NCBI RefSeq assembly: GCF_027922005.1 | Contig: NZ_BSEV01000004.1 | Span: forward strand, 248,001-312,000 | Origin: Streptosporangium carneum | Lineage (GTDB): Bacteria; Actinomycetota; Actinomycetes; Streptosporangiales; Streptosporangiaceae | Length of the DNA: 64,000 nucleotides | Direction: 5' to 3' | Part shown: piece by piece, positions 1 to 7,781 of the stretch | How the letters are laid out: the number at the start of each line of letters is the position of its first letter | Numbering within the stretch: position 1 is the stretch's first letter | Notes under the pieces: model-generated | Seen by the model: the letters and a program-made list of their open reading frames with translations, nothing else | The model's database searches: none | What the model was told of the DNA's origin: nothing | Position numbers and translations under genes: made by a program

Positions 1-76
1 CCCGCTCTCCCAGTACACCGGATAACGTGCGGGAGTCGCGCACCGCCGCGAAGCCGCCCCGCCAACCTTCGCGACG

Positions 77-113
77 GTCGAACGGCCCCCAGCGGTGCTG
101 GGGACCGTTCGAC
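77..113. terminator. Strong hairpin, probable bidirectional terminator
   Basis: Arms 77-91 and 99-113 are complementary over 15 positions with a single mismatch (C86 opposite A104), around a 7-nt loop. It lies just beyond the stop codon of the minus-strand gene that ends at 133, so it probably terminates that transcript. Nothing else is recognisable in bases 1-76. Confidence 0.7.
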
Positions 114-132
114 GCATTCGAAGAGCGGGAGG

Positions 133-1200
133 TCAGACGCCGAACGCCGCCGGGTAGCGGATGACGCCGCTCGGGACCGGCTGTTCAGGGTTGAAGGCGA
201 GCGCCATCATGTACTTGTCCTCGACGTCGAAGGGCGGGCGGATTCCGTACCCGGAGGCCGGGGTGAAGCCGAAGCGGGGGTAGTACTCGGCGTGGCCGAG
301 CACGAGCACCAGGTTCTCGCCCTGCTCACGGGCGGCTTGCAGAGCGGCGCGGATGGCGGCGGAACCGGAGCCCTGCCGCTGATGTTCGGGCTTGACGGCG
401 CACGGGCCCAAGGCGAGGGCGGGTGAGTCGCCGACGTGGCAGCGGGTGAGCAGCGCGTATCCAGCGAGATCGCCGCCGGGGGTCTCGGCCAGCCAGGACA
501 GGCTGGGCAGCCACGCCTGCGGGTCGGCCCGCAGCGCCTCGACAAGGTCGGCCTCGTGCGGGCTGGGGAAGGCGGCAAGGTTGATGTCGCGGATGGCGGC
601 GACGTCGCCGGCGTTCTCGGGACGGGTGGTCCAGGAAGGGGCCATGGTCGGGTTCGTCTCCTTGTCCTTCTGCGGATGCAGGACATAGCCGGTGTACTGG
701 TAGTCCGCGCCGTGCTCGCGGCGCATGGTGATCTCTTGCAGGGTGGCCGCGACCGCCTCGCGCATCCCGGGTACGGCCAGGTCTGCCGCGTGGGCACGCT
801 GTGACAGCGGCGTGTAGTACTCCTCGAACCAGTCGCGGTCGGGGAGCGGATGCAGCGCGGCGACGGCATACCCTGCGGCGTGCGCCGCGGCGATGTTGTG
901 CTCTCGTATGCGCAGCGGATACACCTGGTCCCAGAACGCGCGGGCTTCGGCGGATGGGGAGTCGGTGCTCCAGTCGGCCGCGGTGACCTCGGCGCCGGCC
1001 TGGGCCAGCACGAGCGAGGAGCGGCCTGGCCCGCAGCCGATGTCCAGCACGCGCGGGCGCGGTGCCGGCGGCCCGGCCAGGAACAGCAGGTGGCGGGTGG
1101 TCGCGTCGGAGCCGGGGCCTTGACGTGCCAGGTTGTCGTGCAGGGCGAAGAACGCCGCCACTGTGGGGTCGCTGACCGGGTCGTGCGGGCTTTCGGGCAT
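133..1200 (-). CDS. SAM methyltransferase remnant fused to YhbS-type GNAT acetyltransferase
   Basis: The 355-aa protein has two parts. Residues about 1-175 are a class I SAM methyltransferase with motif I (VLDIGCGPG, 51-59). The chain then jumps from the beta-2 region (about residue 76) straight to the conserved C-terminal part (AEARAFWDQVYP). Family members normally have roughly 90 residues between these blocks, including the acidic motif II and the post-II motif, so the fold is probably not catalytic. Residues 186-355 are a complete GNAT N-acetyltransferase of the YhbS type with the acetyl-CoA loop HQRQGSGSAA. An internal ATG at 645 follows an AAGGAG 12 nt upstream, so the GNAT part may also be made alone. 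The chosen start gives the usual methyltransferase N-terminus. Substrates are unknown. Confidence 0.75.
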   Translation of the reverse strand: MPESPHDPVSDPTVAAFFALHDNLARQGPGSDATTRHLLFLAGPPAPRPRVLDIGCGPGRSSLVLAQAGAEVTAADWSTDSPSAEARAFWDQVYPLRIREHNIAAAHAAGYAVAALHPLPDRDWFEEYYTPLSQRAHAADLAVPGMREAVAATLQEITMRREHGADYQYTGYVLHPQKDKETNPTMAPSWTTRPENAGDVAAIRDINLAAFPSPHEADLVEALRADPQAWLPSLSWLAETPGGDLAGYALLTRCHVGDSPALALGPCAVKPEHQRQGSGSAAIRAALQAAREQGENLVLVLGHAEYYPRFGFTPASGYGIRPPFDVEDKYMMALAFNPEQPVPSGVIRYPAAFGV

Positions 1201-1259
1201 GGTGGTGCGGGCTCCGGGTGGCCGATGAGCGGTCGAGGAGGTCGGTGGGACGCGGCCGG

Positions 1260-2336
1260 TCATGGCTGCTGGTCCCGGAACCTGTAGGTGGCGCGCAGGT
1301 GACTGGTGATGGCCTTCTGCCGGTTGACGCGCTCGTCGCGCAGCCGGGCATCGGTACGTGCGGCCGCCCAGGCGTTCTCCCGTTGCAGCTTGCGGTAGCT
1401 GTCCAGACGGCGCCCGGCCAGCTCGCCCGCGTCGATGGCGGCCTGAACCGCGCAACCCGGTTCGGTGTCGTGGGCGCAGTCGCCGAAGCGGCAGTCCCGA
1501 GCGAGGCGTTCGATCTCGGCGAAGACCTGCTCCAGGCCGTCGGCGGCGTCATGCAGGCTGATCCCGCGCAGGCCGGGCGTGTCGATGAGGACCCCGCCGC
1601 CGGGCAGGGGAATCAGTTCGCGGCGGACCGTGGTGTGGCGGCCCTTGCCGTCCTGCGCGCGTACCGTGCCGGTGGCCAGCCGCTCCTCGCCGAGCAGCGT
1701 GTTGCCGAGGCTGGACTTGCCCGCGCCCGAGGGGCCGAGCAGCACGGTGGTACCGCGCACCAGCGCGGCCAGCACGTCGATGTTGTGACCGGTGGCGACG
1801 CTGGTGACCAGGACGTCCACGCCGGGTGCCAGCGCTTCGGCCTCGGCGTGGACGGCCTCGGGATCGTGGGCCAGATCCGCCTTGGTCAAGACGATCACCG
1901 GCTGCGCCCCGCTCTCCCAGGCCAGGGCAAGCAGCCGCTCCAGTTTGGCCGCGTCCAGGGGCATCGCCAGGGACAGGGCGATGACGACCGTGTCGACGTT
2001 GGCGGCGAGCACCTGTCCGTGGGAGGACCTGGACGCCGACGAGCGCACGATCGCGCTGCGCCGCGGCAGCAGCGCCGCCAGGTGCGGCTCGGCGCCCAGG
2101 CGCAGCGCGGCCCAGTCGCCGGTGCAGGGCGTCACGAGCGGGTCGGGCGGGTGCGGCGCGGCGAACGTGGCCCGCATCGAGCCCGACGTGGTGATCGCCG
2201 TGCACAGGCCGCGATCGACCCGGGAGATCCGGGCCGGCACGAGGCCCGCTTCGTAGTGTTCGGTGAAGGTTTGGTCGAGTGCGCCGGTCCACCCGTACCG
2301 GGACAGGCCGGATGGATCGGTGTACGTGTGTGGCAA
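1260..2336 (-). CDS. rsgA: Ribosome small-subunit-dependent GTPase RsgA
   Basis: RsgA is a cytoplasmic GTPase that checks late 30S subunit maturation. The 358-aa protein has an N-terminal OB-like region and a circularly permuted GTPase domain in the diagnostic order G4 (TKAD, 151-154), G1/P-loop (GPSGAGKSS, 201-209), G3 (DTPG, 252-255). A zinc knuckle follows (C282, C287, H289, C295). Length is normal. It lies 59 bp upstream of the methyltransferase/GNAT gene on the same strand, so they may be co-transcribed. It is preceded by a 22-codon leader ORF and about 95 nt of untranslated sequence, which suggests control by translation or attenuation. Actinomycetes often carry an extra RsgA-like copy, so this need not be the housekeeping gene. 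Confidence 0.9.
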   Translation of the reverse strand: MPHTYTDPSGLSRYGWTGALDQTFTEHYEAGLVPARISRVDRGLCTAITTSGSMRATFAAPHPPDPLVTPCTGDWAALRLGAEPHLAALLPRRSAIVRSSASRSSHGQVLAANVDTVVIALSLAMPLDAAKLERLLALAWESGAQPVIVLTKADLAHDPEAVHAEAEALAPGVDVLVTSVATGHNIDVLAALVRGTTVLLGPSGAGKSSLGNTLLGEERLATGTVRAQDGKGRHTTVRRELIPLPGGGVLIDTPGLRGISLHDAADGLEQVFAEIERLARDCRFGDCAHDTEPGCAVQAAIDAGELAGRRLDSYRKLQRENAWAAARTDARLRDERVNRQKAITSHLRATYRFRDQQP

Positions 2337-2430
2337 CGTGAGAGACCCTTGCGGAGAAGGGGCCCCGACGAGACGCGGACATCACCCCGCCTGGCGAGCC
2401 GGATGGCTCAAGGCTGGGGGAAGAAGTGGG

Positions 2431-2499
2431 TCAGACCGGGGCCCGGGACGTGAGGTTGGTCCGGGCGCTGCCCATGGCAGCGGTCTTCACCGCGGTCAT
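2431..2499 (-). CDS. Putative 22-aa leader peptide upstream of rsgA
   Basis: A short ORF begins with ATG at 2499 behind an excellent Shine-Dalgarno (GGGAGGTGAGG, 4-5 nt spacing) and ends with TGA at 2431. The peptide begins MTAVKTAAMGSARTNLTS. It lies 94 bp upstream of the rsgA start on the same strand, downstream of a candidate promoter. Such an ORF placed before a ribosome-associated GTPase fits a translational attenuator that senses ribosome stalling, as known for leader peptides of ribosome-targeting antibiotic resistance genes. Function is inferred from position and ribosome binding site only. Confidence 0.55.
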   Translation of the reverse strand: MTAVKTAAMGSARTNLTSRAPV

Positions 2500-2545
2500 C
2501 AAACCTCACCTCCCTCCCACGCCGATCCAATACCGAACGAACGGC

Positions 2546-2574
2546 AGCATAGCACCCCGACCAGGGTCAGTTGT
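2546..2574 (-). promoter_or_regulatory. Candidate promoter for the rsgA leader
   Basis: On the minus strand a -10-like TATGCT (2546-2551) is 17 nt from a weak -35-like ACAACT (2569-2574), about 47 nt before the leader ORF start. The -35 match is poor, so confidence is low. Confidence 0.35.
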
Positions 2575-2730
2575 ACCGCTGCCGTTCCCGCTCTTATCCG
2601 CCGACGCCTGCCACCACCAACTATGTGAAACCGGACGACCGGGTGTAGGCCGACCACGTGGCCCAGGCGTGCCGCCGCCTCCCGATGTCCGCTGGCCGCG
2701 ATCGCCTTCCGGGCAGCGCCCGCCCCGAGC

Positions 2731-3735
2731 TCACGTCCGACCTCGACCTGGCCTCGGCAGGGGCCTGGTGGCCATGCTGCTGTCGGGACCTCCACAGGCC
2801 GAGACTCCGCTCATGCGGACACCTTCATCGATCGGCAGGGGACACCGTGCGTGCGCGGAGTCTGCGCAGCATGCGGGGGTCCTTGAAGCCCACTCGCGGG
2901 CGGCGACCTCGGCGGTGGCGCCCCGTGTGAGGAGGTGTTCGGCACGTTCCAGGCGCAGGGCGGTCTGGTACGCCAGAGGGGTGAGGCCGGTCGCCCGGGT
3001 GAACAGGCGGGTGACGGTTCGTTCGCTGCAGTCGGCGGCTTCGGCGAGCAGGCTGAGGGGGAGTCGTTCGGTGAAGCGGGTCTCGATGAGGTCCTGGATG
3101 CGGTGAACGGTCTCGTCCACGTGGGAGCGCCATCTCAGGAGGGGGCTGATCTGCTCCGCCGTACCGCCGCGGTGGGTGTGGACGAGCATGGCGCGGGCCA
3201 CCTGGCCCGCGGTGTACGGTCCGTGGCGGGTCGTGATCAGGTGCAGTGCGACGTCGATTCCGCTGGCCACGCCCGCTGAGGTGACGATCCGGTCGTCCTC
3301 GACGTAGAGCGCGTCCTTGACGACGTGCGTGCGCGGGTAGAGGCGGGCGAGCTCGTCCTGGACGGTGTGGTGGGTCGTGCAGCGGCGGTCGTCGAGGAGT
3401 CCGGCGCGGCCCAGGGCGTCGGCGCCCGCGCAGACGCCGGCGACGGTGCCGCCCGCCGCGTGGTGGTCGCGCAGGCGACGCAGCGTTGGGGCGCCGGCCG
3501 GGCGGGTCGGGCCGCGCCAGCCGGGCACGATGATCAGGTCGTCGGGCGTCAGGGGTGGCCAGCTGGTCTCGGCTCGCAGAGGCAGGCCCTGGACGGTGGC
3601 GATCTCGGTGGATTCTCCGACGTACGTGAGGGTGTGGGGGTGGCCGAGGTCGTCGGCGGTGGAGAAGACCTGGGCGGGTCCGGCCACGTCGAGGAGGTGC
3701 GCCTGCGGGATGAGCAGGAAGACGACGCGGGACAT
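2731..3735 (-). CDS. GlxA-family AraC-type regulator with DJ-1/PfpI domain, frameshifted near the C-terminus
   Basis: Transcriptional regulator with an N-terminal DJ-1/PfpI-like ligand domain (residues about 1-170, elbow Cys102 in AGVCAGADALG) and a C-terminal AraC-type double helix-turn-helix (about 220 onwards). The reading frame changes after about residue 280. As written, the protein ends in an unrelated tail at 2731. One base more near 2895 restores the usual AraC ending (VGFKDPRMLRRLRAR) with a stop at 2825. A one-base deletion or a sequence error is therefore likely, and the second helix-turn-helix recognition region is damaged. The start has AGGAGA overlapping the upstream stop codon, so it is coupled to the isochorismatase gene 12 nt upstream, which it may control. 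Confidence 0.75.
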   Translation of the reverse strand: MSRVVFLLIPQAHLLDVAGPAQVFSTADDLGHPHTLTYVGESTEIATVQGLPLRAETSWPPLTPDDLIIVPGWRGPTRPAGAPTLRRLRDHHAAGGTVAGVCAGADALGRAGLLDDRRCTTHHTVQDELARLYPRTHVVKDALYVEDDRIVTSAGVASGIDVALHLITTRHGPYTAGQVARAMLVHTHRGGTAEQISPLLRWRSHVDETVHRIQDLIETRFTERLPLSLLAEAADCSERTVTRLFTRATGLTPLAYQTALRLERAEHLLTRGATAEVAAREWASRTPACCADSAHARCPLPIDEGVRMSGVSACGGPDSSMATRPLPRPGRGRT

Positions 3736-3747
3736 AGCCGGTATCTC

Positions 3748-4332
3748 CTAGTTCGCGGTGAGTTCGTCCACGGTCTTGATGGTGGCGAACCGGCCCGACA
3801 GAGCGTATTCGGTGCGGGCGATGATCTCGTCGACGCCGAGGGTGCGCGGGTCGTGGACGAGTTCGGCGAAGGGGACGTCGTCAGGCGCGTCGCGGTGCGG
3901 GATGGGCGTGGTCGCGGTGGCGTCGATGGCGAAGTCGACCTCGAAGCCCAGGTCGGAGGCGAGGCGGGCGGTGGTCTCGCAGCACTGCTCGGTCCGGATG
4001 CCGCAGATGGTGAGCTTCTTGACGCCGCGCTGGGTGAGGTATCGGTGGAGGCCGGTGGTGGTGAAGGCGTTGTGCGCGTTCTTGGTGATGACCGGTTCGC
4101 CGGCAAGAGGTTCGACGCCGTCCATCAGGCTGACGAATCCGCGGGCCGGGTCGAAGACGGAGCCCGAACCGGGGCGCGAGCCGAGGACCCACACGACCGC
4201 GTCTCCGGCGCTCCTGGCGGCCTCGGCCAGGCGGTTGACCTGGTCGACGATGTCCGGCCGCGAGGTGTGCCGCCAGTCGGGGAGCTGGAGGAAGGAGTTC
4301 TGGACGTCGATGACGATGAGGGCGCTGGTCAT
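3748..4332 (-). CDS. Isochorismatase-family cysteine hydrolase
   Basis: The 194-aa protein has the isochorismatase-like alpha/beta hydrolase fold (nicotinamidase, isochorismatase and related amidases). The catalytic triad is visible: Asp9 in VIDVQNSF, Lys84 in VITKNAHNAF and Cys117 in GIRTEQCCETTA, followed by the typical ARLASDLGF helix. Length is normal and no signal peptide is seen. It is the first gene of a two-gene minus-strand unit with the GlxA-like regulator. Pairing of a DJ-1/AraC regulator with a cysteine hydrolase is common and suggests a small amide or pyridine-type substrate, but specificity cannot be read from sequence. Confidence 0.85.
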   Translation of the reverse strand: MTSALIVIDVQNSFLQLPDWRHTSRPDIVDQVNRLAEAARSAGDAVVWVLGSRPGSGSVFDPARGFVSLMDGVEPLAGEPVITKNAHNAFTTTGLHRYLTQRGVKKLTICGIRTEQCCETTARLASDLGFEVDFAIDATATTPIPHRDAPDDVPFAELVHDPRTLGVDEIIARTEYALSGRFATIKTVDELTAN

Positions 4333-4370
4333 GGCGTTCAGCCTGGCGAAACAGGGTGCGGAGCTGAAGG

Positions 4371-4406
4371 CCTGACCTGGTCGGCCTGCGGGCCGATCCG
4401 GTCAGG
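4371..4406. terminator. Nested hairpin terminator
   Basis: Outer arms 4371-4377 and 4400-4406 and inner arms TCGGCC/GGCCGA around a 4-nt loop form a long GC-rich hairpin. It lies upstream of the isochorismatase gene and downstream of the RidA gene (minus strand), so it probably terminates RidA transcripts. Confidence 0.6.
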
Positions 4407-4432
4407 AGCCTCTGCTCGGACGCCCCGCGTCT

Positions 4433-4570
4433 CTACACGGCGTGCGCCGGCGTGGCCGGCGGCACCGGGTGCGCCACGCCCGGATCGGCGAGCCCCTCGC
4501 CGTGGCGCAGGCTCGCCACCGCGTCGGCAAGCCGGGCGGCGTAGCAGTCGCCGCCAGGTCCTCCCGCCGG
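4433..4570 (-). pseudogene. Possible C-terminal remnant of an unknown gene
   Basis: Just beyond the RidA stop, one minus-strand frame reads with coding-like composition and ends in TAG at 4433 (residues ... ADAVASLRHGEGLADPGV ...). It has no start codon or ribosome binding site. It may be the tail of a gene removed by a deletion, or chance in GC-rich DNA. Confidence 0.25.
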
Positions 4571-4574
4571 GCTG

Positions 4575-4964
4575 TCACACGACGGCGACGGCGTCGATCT
4601 CGACCAGAAAGCCCGGGTTCAGGCCTGCTACGACGTGGACCGTGATCGCCGGCGGCGGGTCGGCCCGGTTCCACACCTCCTGGAAGGCCGCCACTCCCTC
4701 GTCGAAGGAGTTGCCCTCCACCACGGCGATGCGCCAGTGCACGATGTCGGCCAGGCGCGCCCCCTCGCTTTCCAGGATGGTCGTGAGGTTTCGGAACGCC
4801 TGCCTGGCCTGTTCCCCGACCGTGGGGCCGACGATCTTTCCGTCGGCGCCGACGCCGTTCTGCCCGCCGATGTAGATCGTCTTGGTCGGCTGCTCGACCA
4901 CGACGGCCTGGCTGAAGGCGGGGCTGCGGTGCATTCCCTCCGGGTTGATGTGCCGTACTGCCAT
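4575..4964 (-). CDS. RidA family (YjgF/YER057c) protein
   Basis: The 129-aa protein is of RidA type, a trimeric cytoplasmic deaminase that clears reactive enamine/imine intermediates or acts in dedicated degradation pathways. It spans the whole family fold: IYIGGQNGV near the N-terminus, the internal FRNLTTILES helix, and the C-terminal PPAITVHVVAGL-NPGFLVEIDAVAV block. The Arg that canonical imine deaminases carry near the C-terminus (TRxxV) is replaced here by TVHVV, so it may be a non-canonical Rid subfamily. The start at 4964 has GGGAGG 6 nt upstream. It is divergent from the CGNR-type regulator, which may control it. Confidence 0.85.
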   Translation of the reverse strand: MAVRHINPEGMHRSPAFSQAVVVEQPTKTIYIGGQNGVGADGKIVGPTVGEQARQAFRNLTTILESEGARLADIVHWRIAVVEGNSFDEGVAAFQEVWNRADPPPAITVHVVAGLNPGFLVEIDAVAVV

Positions 4965-4980
4965 GCGGTGCCTCCCAAGA

Positions 4981-5030
4981 TGGTGAAACCGGTTAAAGAG
5001 GTTTCGTACGACACCAGTTATATTGGTTTC
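4981..5030 (+). promoter_or_regulatory. Leaderless promoter and inverted-repeat operator
   Basis: TATATT (5019-5024) lies 6 nt before the ATG at 5031, so transcription should begin at or next to the start codon (leaderless mRNA). GAAACC/GGTTTC arms (4985-4990 and 5000-5005) form an inverted repeat, and a third GGTTTC is at 5025-5030. These are candidate operator half-sites shared with the divergent RidA gene. Confidence 0.5.
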
Positions 5031-5633
5031 ATGCGCATGAGTGCAAACGGACGTATGCTGCACGACCCCAAAGGAGGGTCGTTCTGGTTCGACGCGGGCG
5101 CCCTCTGCCTGGACTTCGCCCACACCGGAGGCGAGGGCCCGTACGCGGTGTTCGAGACCCTCCACGACCCGGCCGACCTCGGCGTCTGGCTGGCCCAGCC
5201 GCCGCTGACCGCCGTCCTGACCGAGGCCGTCACCGCCCGCGAACTGACCGCCGCCAAGGCACTCCGCCAGGCCATCTGGGACGCGGCGCACGCCCGCGCG
5301 GCGGGCCGCTCCCTTCCCGCCGCGGCGATCGAGACCGTCAACCGGGCCGCGGCCGCGGCGCCGCTGGTCCCGGAACTCGCCGTGGACGGGGCGAGCGCGG
5401 CCTGGGCGTCACCCGTGCGGACCGCGCAGGCGCTGTCGACCCTGGCGCGGGAGACGATCGAGCTGTTGTCCGGGACGTTCGCCGAACGCATCCGCGAGTG
5501 CGCGAGTGACGACTGCCCGCTGGTGTTCGTCGACACCTCCAGGCCCGGCGCCCGCCGCTGGTGCTCCATGGAACGTTGCGGCAACCGCCACAAGCTCAGG
5601 GCACTACGCGCCCGACGGGCCACGGACCGCTGA
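5031..5633 (+). CDS. CGNR zinc-finger (ABATE domain) regulator
   Basis: The 200-aa protein has an N-terminal ABATE-type region (FDAGALCLDFAHTGG) and a C-terminal CGNR zinc finger (C-x4-C then RRWCSMERCGNRHK), a putative nucleic-acid-binding module of actinobacterial stress-related regulators. The last ~45 residues hold all four zinc cysteines. The start at 5031 is preferred because a -10 box lies 6 nt upstream and no ribosome binding site exists, giving a leaderless transcript. It is divergent from RidA with a 66-bp shared control region containing repeated GGTTTC half-sites, so autoregulation and control of RidA are likely. Confidence 0.85.
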   Translation: MRMSANGRMLHDPKGGSFWFDAGALCLDFAHTGGEGPYAVFETLHDPADLGVWLAQPPLTAVLTEAVTARELTAAKALRQAIWDAAHARAAGRSLPAAAIETVNRAAAAAPLVPELAVDGASAAWASPVRTAQALSTLARETIELLSGTFAERIRECASDDCPLVFVDTSRPGARRWCSMERCGNRHKLRALRARRATDR

Positions 5634-5669
5634 TCCCGGTCGTCCAGCGATCGACCCGGAACCGATCGG

Positions 5670-5934
5670 CGTCCGGGCGGGAACCGGCAGAGGAAGGCGC
5701 CGGGGCGAGAGCCGGCGGCCAGGCGTGCTCCTTGCGCAGCAGCGCGTCCGCGGACTGCGTCGCCCAGGGCAACCGGACGGCGAGGTCGTCGCCGAGCCGC
5801 CATGGCTGGTTGTCCCAGCCACGCGCGCCGAGCCGCAAAGGGCGATCGGCCAGGTCAGGGCGCCGGTCACGCGGCAGACCCCGCACCAACTCCGCGGTGA
5901 TCTCGATCTCGGTGTGAGTCGTGCGGAGCGACAC
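5670..5934 (-). pseudogene. N-terminal fragment of an APH-type phosphotransferase
   Basis: A minus-strand frame resembles the N-terminal lobe of aminoglycoside/choline-kinase-like phosphotransferases: ITAELVRGL, then GWDNQPWRLGDDLAVRLP and KEHAWPPALAP, which correspond to the nucleotide-loop and beta strands of the kinase. After about 85 residues the similarity stops and the frame runs into the 3' end of the CGNR gene. The catalytic HxD loop is missing, so the fragment is inactive. Confidence 0.6.
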
Positions 5935-6103
5935 TAGCCGGATGGCGGCTTGTCTGTTTCTTCCCGGTTCAAAGGCCTTCAGGGCAGAAGTCCCATTGAA
6001 CTCCCGCGTTTTCGGAACCCACCAACCGCACTCGCGCGTGTTCCCGATGAAGGTCTCTCAGCCCGGCCGCACTCACGGCGGACGTGCCGTTGCCCGCGCG
6101 GTG

Positions 6104-6199
6104 GGGGAGACCTTCACCGGCGACGACGTCGCTGACGCCGAGCCGCCCACCGCTCTTGAGGATCCGGCGGTCCCGGCCGGCGCGGGCCGGTCTGGACAT
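6104..6199 (-). pseudogene. Possible methyltransferase fragment
   Basis: About 30 codons read ILKSGGRLGVSDVVA, which resembles the post-III motif of arsenite-methyltransferase-like enzymes (VLKPGGRLxVSDVV). No other methyltransferase motif is nearby. The stretch between 5935 and 6103 holds nothing else recognisable. Confidence 0.3.
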
Positions 6200-6204
6200 G
6201 ACGG

Positions 6205-6783
6205 TCAGGCGGGGCCGGGCGGCAGGTGAACGGTCATGATCAGGTCGCATGGGCCGGTGCCGGCGCCGCGGTAGGTGTGAGAAGAGTCGCCGTTGAAGGT
6301 GGCGGTCTGCCCGGCGGCGACGGTGTGCTCGACGCCGTCGACGACGAGGGTCATCTGGCCGGTGGTGACGCTGACGGTCTCCACGACCCCGGCCTGGTGG
6401 GGGTGGCTGGGGTACTCTTCGCCGGGATGCAGCCGCCACCGCCACACCTCCACCGGCGCCGCGCCGGCGGTGACCAGCATGAGGCGGGCTTGGCCGCCGT
6501 GTTCGCCGATCCACAGCGGCGCGATCTCCTCGGCGGTGGCGAGGCGGACGGTGCGGCCTTCAGGTGGTCCTTGCATGAGGGTGGGCACCGAGATGCCGAG
6601 GGTGTCGGCAAGCCGGACGAGGGTGGCGAGGTTGGGGTTGCCCTGTGCCTTCTCCAGTGCGGCGAGCGCGCCCTTGGAGACCTGGGCGCGGCGGCCGAGC
6701 TCCTCCAATGACAAGCCCGCGCGGATCCGAGCGGTCCGGACATTGTGGGCGACGGTCCGCAGGGCGGTGTCGGTCTCGGCCAT
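6205..6783 (-). CDS. XRE-family regulator with C-terminal cupin sensor
   Basis: The 192-aa protein has an N-terminal lambda-repressor-like helix-turn-helix (residues about 10-66: LSLEELGRRAQVSKGALAAL, then GNPNLATLVRLADTLG) and a C-terminal cupin barrel (about 105-185: HPGEEYPSHPHQAG and the histidine-containing SSHTYRG). This architecture is typical of small-molecule-sensing repressors next to transporters or catabolic genes. It is divergent from the EamA transporter. The intergenic region holds four phased copies of a 14-bp motif, the probable operator, so it likely represses itself and the transporter. Confidence 0.88.
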   Translation of the reverse strand: MAETDTALRTVAHNVRTARIRAGLSLEELGRRAQVSKGALAALEKAQGNPNLATLVRLADTLGISVPTLMQGPPEGRTVRLATAEEIAPLWIGEHGGQARLMLVTAGAAPVEVWRWRLHPGEEYPSHPHQAGVVETVSVTTGQMTLVVDGVEHTVAAGQTATFNGDSSHTYRGAGTGPCDLIMTVHLPPGPA

Positions 6784-6805
6784 CTCGCTGACGCTCCTTC
6801 AGTCG

Positions 6806-6883
6806 GTCGTTCCAATGTACTCTACGGTCGTTTGATTGGCGCTCATCGGTCGTTCTGTTGTACCTTGTAGTCGTTCCATTGAA
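6806..6883. promoter_or_regulatory. Four phased direct repeats, probable operator array
   Basis: Copies begin at 6806, 6827, 6849 and 6870 and share GTCGTTyNNTTGnA-like sequence: gtcgttccaatgta, gtcgtttgattggc, gtcgttctgttgta, gtcgttccattgaa. Spacings of 21, 22 and 21 bp equal two helical turns, so all copies face the same side of the DNA. They fill the region between the divergent XRE-cupin gene and the EamA gene. Confidence 0.7.
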
Positions 6884-6899
6884 CCGGATCGGGGGTGTC

Positions 6900-7736
6900 A
6901 TGATCGCTTTACTGCTGGCGCTGGGCAGTTCTCTGGCCTACGGATGCGCCGACTTCCTCGGCGGCCTGGGCGCCCGCAAAGCCCATGTGCTGCGGACGGT
7001 CATGGTCGCCGCCCCGGCCAGCCTGGTGGTGGAGCTGCTGCTGTGGCCGGTGCTGGGCGCCTCGTTCACCGCCGGCGCGCTGATCTGGGGTGCGGCCTCG
7101 GGAGTGGCGTCGGCGGCGGCGTTCACGCTGCTGTACCGCACCTTGGCGATTGGCCCGATGAACGTGCTGTCGCCGGTGACGGCGCTGGTGTCGGCTGCGC
7201 TGCCGGTGGCGGTCGGCCTGGTGCAGGGTGAGCGTCTGTCGGCTGTCGGGCTGGTGGGTCTGCCGCTGGCCTTGGTGGCGGTGGTGCTGGTCAGCGCCGG
7301 CCACGGTGCCGCATCGGCCCGCCCGTCCCGGACGGCGCTGCTGCTGGCGTTCGGCGCCGGCGCGGCGATCGCCCTGCAGCTGATCTTCCTGCACCAGGCG
7401 CCCGCGGGCAGCGGGGTCGCTCCACTGATCGTCGGCCGCGCGGTCTCCTCGGCGATCACGCTGACGGCGACTGCGGTGATGTCCGGCAGACTCGGCCCCG
7501 GCAAGCCCGCCTATGCCCTGTCGGCGACCGCCGGAGTGCTGGACTCGATGGCCAACCTGTTGTTCCTGTTCGCCGCGCGCAGCGGTGACCTGTCGATCGT
7601 CGCGGTGATCGTCGCCCTGTATCCGGCCGGGACGGTCCTGCTCGCTCGCGGGGTGCTGCACGAGCGAATCGGCCGCGGCCAGCTCGCCGGCCTGGGCGCC
7701 GCCGCCGTCGCGGTCAGCCTGCTGGCCCTCGCCTGA
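6900..7736 (+). CDS. EamA/DMT-family transporter
   Basis: The 278-aa inner membrane protein has about ten hydrophobic segments in two EamA repeats (LALGSSLAYGCADFLGG at the N-terminus; ALYPAGTVLLARGVLHERIG near the C-terminus). DMT carriers usually export metabolites, amino acids or drugs. The start at 6900 is preferred over an in-frame TTG at 6858 because the upstream stretch lies in the operator repeats. The XRE-cupin regulator divergent from it is the likely local controller. Substrate unknown. Confidence 0.85.
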   Translation: MIALLLALGSSLAYGCADFLGGLGARKAHVLRTVMVAAPASLVVELLLWPVLGASFTAGALIWGAASGVASAAAFTLLYRTLAIGPMNVLSPVTALVSAALPVAVGLVQGERLSAVGLVGLPLALVAVVLVSAGHGAASARPSRTALLLAFGAGAAIALQLIFLHQAPAGSGVAPLIVGRAVSSAITLTATAVMSGRLGPGKPAYALSATAGVLDSMANLLFLFAARSGDLSIVAVIVALYPAGTVLLARGVLHERIGRGQLAGLGAAAVAVSLLALA

Positions 7737-7781
7737 CCGATCGCGCCGCCGTACGACTTCGATCACGTAAGGGAGCCGCTC

